Both the position numbers and the translations under genes were made by a program. This document shows positions 59,215 to 64,000 of a stretch of 64,000 nucleotides of DNA, piece by piece (the first letter of the stretch is position 1; every line of letters starts with the position of its first letter). The stretch is from positions 2,342,501-2,406,500 of the forward strand of contig JACATO010000591.1 in assembly GCA_018389105.1 (NCBI GenBank), read 5' to 3'. This DNA comes from Nautilus pompilius (Eukaryota; Mollusca; Cephalopoda; Nautilida; Nautilidae). Below the pieces are notes generated by a model. The model had not been told where the DNA came from, did not search any database, and saw only the letters and a list, made by a program, of their open reading frames with translations.

Positions 59215-61940
59215 GGGAACCAATCCAGCAAGCTGCCTTGCTAAAATAACAATCAATCTCCAATGTTGTGGAGTTTTTTTAGCCATGTGGATCATAGCAA
59301 ACTACCCCACCAGGTCATCATTAAAGATGATGATGATAATGAAAAAGGATTTACAGAGTATAATTGCCTTGAAAGTTTTCTGGGTGCAGGTGCTTCTTCA
59401 AACTATCAAAAAAGATCAGAAAAGATAATCAAGACAATCATAATCCAATTTTAGAGAGCTGTTCTTTGTATTTCCATGGCATCATTCACACTGCTAGTAT
59501 CCATCTTATAGAAAATCAGCTAGATCCCAGTTTTGTCACAAATTAAGGTACCCCTGCCTAACTCACATTTGTCAGATTAGATTTCTTTCTCTCCACTTAA
59601 TCTGCTTACTAAAAAGGGCTACTCTGCTGGTAGCAGTGGAATCCAGAGTTCAATCAACATGAAGTGGTTTTGTTCATACTTTAGGGTATAAACAGTCAGC
59701 AAAGAAAGACAATAGTCAGTACATCATCTTTGGAATGCTGCAAAGCAATGACAATCAATTTAATTTTAACTTTCCCTTTTTACTTAATTAACAAACTGGC
59801 TATAATGTAACAACTTTTGACTATTTTAGCACATGATTATTAGGGAGGAGAAGATAACTCTCCATAATTTTTATCCATACAGCTAACAAGTCTGAAAGCT
59901 TGACCTTTATGAAATAAACAGTCAATGAAAAAAAAAAATCTAAAAATTCTCATTTCCATAATTTTCATAAAATAACATAGACACACTTGCATTATTATTT
60001 TATTAACTATTAAACAGTAATTGCTTTTCTTTCTTCCTTCTTCACCTATTGGTCAGTATTTGTCATACTAATTGGTTTTCCAAAATTGTATACTTCATTC
60101 TGAGAGTGTAGTAAGTATATTCTTTCAGATTATTTTTTTAAATTTAATTTAATTAATTATGCTTTCATTGGTTGCTTTCCAACTCATTATTTTCCAACAC
60201 TTTTTTTTTTTGATTTCACGAAAACTGTTATATATATAATTATGAAAACAATTCATCATTAACAAAAAAAATTAAATGATTGCTAATTGAATAGTTGGTA
60301 AAGATCCAGGTACCAAATTTACTTCATTACTAGTCTAAGTAATTGAATTAAAACTACTTCTTTTTTAAATATATAAATGTTGTCTTTATGTTTAATTCCA
60401 AATTATTGCTAGAAAAGGCTAATCCTATAAATCAGTACATATTGAATTTTCTTCTTTGCATACATAGTTACTTACCTTGAAAAAAGTTTAATCAACACAA
60501 ACATGTGAAATACACAAGTTGTGCAATTATTTGAATTAAAAAGGTGACAGATAAAAATACCAAAGCAATTTATACTGAGAATAAGTTGATATGTTAAATT
60601 TTACACAGCTCAGTGATTCATAAAGTTCCAAGAACTTCTCTCTAATAACTTGATGTTGCTGTCCAGTTCTATTATAACTTATTTTCAGAGTTCTTTTCAT
60701 TAACATTCTATTACTTATGCACATCAGCAGAAATCCTTGCTACTGGTTTAAAATTTTAGTTTTCAGTTTCTCCACTACAATTTCAAAACAAATTATATTT
60801 CTAATAAAAATTAAAAAGGAAAAGAACAAAATCTAAAAATACACCATCTTAGTTGTGTGCAAAATATTACACGACTCGAAGAAAAATGATTTTGTTACAG
60901 TTTTAGTTTTCTCTCAACCTTACAACATGACATTCTCTAGTACTGTCAGCCATGTCTGTCCTAAAATGAACTGCAGCTGTGGGAAATCAAGTTAGTGTCC
61001 TCATATTTCACTTAAAAGAAATTTCAGAACAAGATTCCACAAATAATCCAAGTAGGCAGTGGACTCTTTAGAGAGATCTGCTTAAATCTAAAACCTCACA
61101 GCAAGTTCACAAATCTATGGATGGCATGATACTGCAAAATCTCCACATAGCAGGAACAAAGTTCCACAAGCAGTTATTGCTTTGTCTCTTCAGAGATAAA
61201 ACGTCTTTCATCCAATGGATCTTAACTCCTGTAAACCAGATTGTATGATCTATCACGTTAATAAAACATTTTTTTTTTCTTTTTTAACATCAACACATCA
61301 GTTTAGCATATTTTCTCTAATCCATGTATACCTGCCTCAGTAATTTTAAAGAGGGGTTACTGAACCCCACCACCACAAAAAAGGGGAGGTTATTATCACG
61401 CTTGGTCTTATTATATTACTTCATTTATAAGGTTAAATACACAAAATAACCATAAAACTAATAAACTTAAATTGACTGACTTAAAACACTCCTACAAAAC
61501 AAAACTTAGCAAAATAAAGAATTATTAAGAACCCAATAGTGTAGTAGTTGGCATGGACACTTAATCTTTTCCCCTCTAAACACTAAGTCATCTCAGCTTC
61601 CAGACAGCAACCATCCATACCTATATTTTACCTAGTCATTTTGGTCCATTCAGTAATTTTCACTATCATGAAGACTTAAAGCAAGGTTTAAAAAGTGCTT
61701 TTGTTTTATTAAATATTTATTTGAAGAAATCTAAATTTTAACTTGTTCTAATTGGTATAAACTCATTTGTTCCTCTCTTTTTTTTTTGTTAATATTTTTA
61801 CCAGTAAACTTGATTTTTAATGACTGCTTTTGTTTCATCTACCATCATTTCATTTAGTGTCTTGTATATGATAAAATATTCTCTCAGAGTTCCATATTAA
61901 CTTTTTACAATCCTTCTCTATTCCTTGGATGCTTTTTAAT
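59215..61940. other. AT-rich stretch without recognised features
   Basis: No exon, transposase or RNA gene recognised. Confidence 0.4.
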
Positions 61941-61980
61941 GTGTGTATGCGTGTGTGTATGTATGTATGTATGTATGTAT
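61941..61980. repeat. TG/TATG microsatellite
   Basis: TG runs followed by about six GTAT units. Confidence 0.9.
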
Positions 61981-61984
61981 GGCC

Positions 61985-62440
61985 TTGTCACTGCCCTGTG
62001 TTCTCAATTAAATTTAAAACAGGAGAATTCCCAGGCTAATCTTGAAACCAGTGAATTTTATTGTTCTTGAACCCAGAGGTTTTTTTTGCTGTCATTTGGC
62101 AACTTCTCTTTCAATAAAAACAAAAGTTAACATCAAAATGAAGTTTCTTAAAGGATTCATATACCACTTTTCTACTTGCCAATTTTTGTATTTCTTACAA
62201 AATTGATATTTTTGGTTTTTGTGCAGAAAAAAATCATGTTGTTTTTTTTTTTTTTTTAAACTGGGATGTAGTGATTTGAAGCCCATTCTTACCAAATATC
62301 TTCTAACAGATCTGTCCAATGCCTTCTTGGCAATATTTGCTTCCAATTCTAACTAATGTACTGCTTGAGGCAAACCTATCCATCTGTTGAAATCTTGCCA
62401 AAACACATTCCCTTTTTTTTTTTATCCACTTTTTTTCTTA
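61985..62440 (-). pseudogene. old Tc1-type transposase fragment, opposite strand
   Basis: The minus strand at 62346-62092 reads LDRSVRRYLVRMGFKSLHPS, then after an A-rich slip KNQKYQFCKKYKNWQVEKWY. This matches the Tc1 region just before the first catalytic Asp (RxVRRxLxRxGxKSxxPxKKPLLxxxQxxxRxxFAKxxKNWTxExW). Upstream and downstream parts are too decayed to follow, and no catalytic residue is visible. It is clearly older than the Tc1 at 62532 and oriented the other way. Confidence 0.65.
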
Positions 62441-62531
62441 GGAGAAAAGTGTCTAATTGTCTTAATCATTTCAATGATCCTACCAACAATTATTCAACAA
62501 TTTCAGAACATGTCAGGCCCATTTTGACATA

Positions 62532-64000
62532 CAGGTGCATCTCAACAAATTAGAATATCGTGAAAGAGTTCAATATTTTTTGTCAGTTATTTCAGAAAGT
62601 GAAAATTGTATATATTCTAAACTCATTACATGTAAACTAAAATGTTTCAACCATCTTTTAATTTAAATTTTGATAATTATGTCCTCAGCTCAAAAAAATA
62701 GAAAAAAAAATATCTCTCAAAATATAAGAATATTCCATTTAGAGTTTGAGTAAATCACTATTTATGCAGTATAAATACCATGAATCTCTCAGTCTGGTTC
62801 AGTACATACAGCCACAATCATGAGGAAGACTGCTGACTTGATAGTTGTCCAGAAGACACTCAATGACACCCTCCATAAGGAGGGTAAGCCACAGAAGGTC
62901 ATTGCTGAAAGGGTTGGCTGTTCGCAGAGTGCTGTATCAAAGCATATTCATGGAAAGTTGACTGGAAGGGAAGAGTGTCGTAGGAAAAGGTGCACAAGCA
63001 AGAGAGATGACCGCAGCCTTGAGAGGATTATCAAGCAAAGCCGATTCAAGAACTTGGGGGAGCTTCACAAGGAGTGGACTGGGGCTGGAGTCAGTGCATC
63101 AAGAGCCACCACGCTCAGACGTTTCCAGGAAATGGGCTACAAGTGTCACATTCCTAGTGTCAAGCCACTCCTGAACCAGAGATGTCAGAAGCGTCTTACC
63201 TGGGCTAAGGAGAAAAAGAACTTGACTGTTACTCAGTAGTCCAAAGTCCTCTTTTCAGATGAAAGTAAATTTTGCATTTCGTTTGGAAATCAAGGTCCCA
63301 CAGTCTGGAGGAAAAGTGGAGAGGCACAGAATCCAAGCTGCTTGAAGTCCAGTGTGAAGTTTACACAGTCAGTGATGATTTGGGGTGCCATGTCATCTGC
63401 TGGTGTTGGTCCACTGTGTTTTATCAAGTCCAAAGTCAACGCAGCCGTCTACCAGGAGATTTTAGAGCACTTCATGCTTGTCTGCTGACAAGCTTTATGG
63501 AGATGCTGATTTCCTTTTCCAGCAGGACTTGGCACCTGCCCACAGTGCCAAAACTACTAGTAACTGGTTTGCTGACCATGGTATTACTGTGCTTGATTGG
63601 CCGGCCAACTCGTCTGACCTGAACCCCATAGAGAATCTATGGGGTATTGTCAAGAGGAAGATGAGAGACACCAGACCCAACAATACAGACCAGCTGAAGG
63701 CCGCTATCAAAGCAACCTGGGCTTCCATAACACCTCAGCAGTGCCACAGGCTGATCGCCTCCATGCCACACCGCATCGATGCAATGATTCGTGCAAAAGA
63801 AGCCTCGACCAAGTATTGAGTGCATAAATGAACATACTTTTCAGAAGTTCGATATTTCTATATTATAAATCCTTTTTTTTTTTATTGATCTTATGAAATA
63901 TTCTAATATTTTGAGATAGTGGATTTTTGATTTTTATGAGCTGTAAGCCGTAATCATCAAAATTAAAACAAAAAAAAAGGCTTGAAATATTTTACTTTAT
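62532..64000 (+). mobile_element. Tc1-type transposon with long inverted repeats, cut by the window edge
   Basis: The left end at 62532 (caggtgcatctcaacaaatt) follows TA at 62530-62531. The left arm from about 62633 to 62755 is complementary to 63885-64000, read in reverse; compare taaactaaaatgtttcaa at 62633 with the complement of ttgaaatattttacttta near the window end. The left arm's outer 101 bases have no partner inside the window, so the right terminus should lie about 100 bases past 64000. The arms are therefore over 200 bp, the long-TIR type of Tc1. The body holds an almost full-length transposase with two lesions. Confidence 0.9.
62820..63819 (+). pseudogene. Tc1 transposase (DD34E), one stop and one frameshift
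   Basis: It starts at ATG 62820 (MRKTADLIVVQKTLND) with an N-terminal bipartite HTH region including VIAERVGCSQSAVSKHIHGK, followed by an Arg/Lys-rich hook (GREECRRKRCTSKR). Reading is open to TAG at 63237, continues in the same frame through SKVLFSDESKFCISFGNQGP (first Asp at 63258) and IWGAMSSAGVGPLCFIKSK, and breaks by a frame change between 63477 and 63485. The final part carries FQQDLAPAHSA (second Asp at 63526), NSSDLNPIENLWG (Glu at 63631, 34 residues later) and ends STKY-stop at 63817-63819. All three catalytic residues remain. Total is about 330 codons, normal for Tc1. The TAG stands where related proteins have Trp. It is a young copy but not translatable as one protein. Confidence 0.92.

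Overview
This is a eukaryotic, intron-dominated, strongly AT-rich window. The only host gene I can recognise runs on the minus strand. Two short exons (11478-11421 and 8600-8533) join in phase to give a complete second WW domain of a MAGI-type scaffold protein (membrane-associated guanylate kinase, WW and PDZ domain containing). The residues look more like an invertebrate MAGI than a vertebrate one. The introns are long (about 2.8 kb, 5.5 kb and possibly 40 kb). Long introns, many decayed cut-and-paste DNA transposons, tRNA-derived SINEs and an invertebrate-like MAGI suggest a large-genome invertebrate, perhaps a cephalopod mollusc or an arachnid. The sequence alone does not settle which.

Gene layout, read right to left (minus strand). 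A candidate alternative first coding exon lies at 52053-51876, with an upstream in-frame stop and a phase-1 donor that fits the WW exon. Next come a long intron, the two WW2 exons, and a probable 99-bp in-phase exon at 3057-2959. The first WW, guanylate kinase and most PDZ exons are not visible and should lie outside the window, upstream beyond 64000 or downstream below 1.

The rest is intron or flank filled mainly with class II transposon remains. These are a Tigger/pogo deletion derivative with TIRs (638-1714), a Tigger fossil (17401-17960), an IS630/Tc1/mariner remnant with TIRs (20565-21072), a piggyBac fossil (about 29550-30640), an almost full-length mariner-like element with TIRs (39172-40489), and a Tc1 fossil (about 42000-42580). 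Further right are a fragment of a repeat-derived protein family next to a 21-bp tandem repeat (47511-47890), a pogo-type MITE (54840-55049), a Tc1 with TIRs (56452-57542), an old minus-strand Tc1 (about 61950-62440) and a young Tc1 with long inverted repeats (62532 to beyond the edge). Two tRNA-derived SINEs (about 36314-36600 and 59045-59214) and a 23-bp minisatellite (11031-11191) complete the repeats.

No rRNA, functional tRNA, CRISPR or prokaryotic operon is present. I saw no convincing reverse transcriptase. Nothing here demands a new biological system. The most interesting points are the possible WW1-less alternative MAGI promoter, the unusual catalytic spacing of the mariner-like element, and the well-preserved vertebrate-like Tc1 cut by the window edge.
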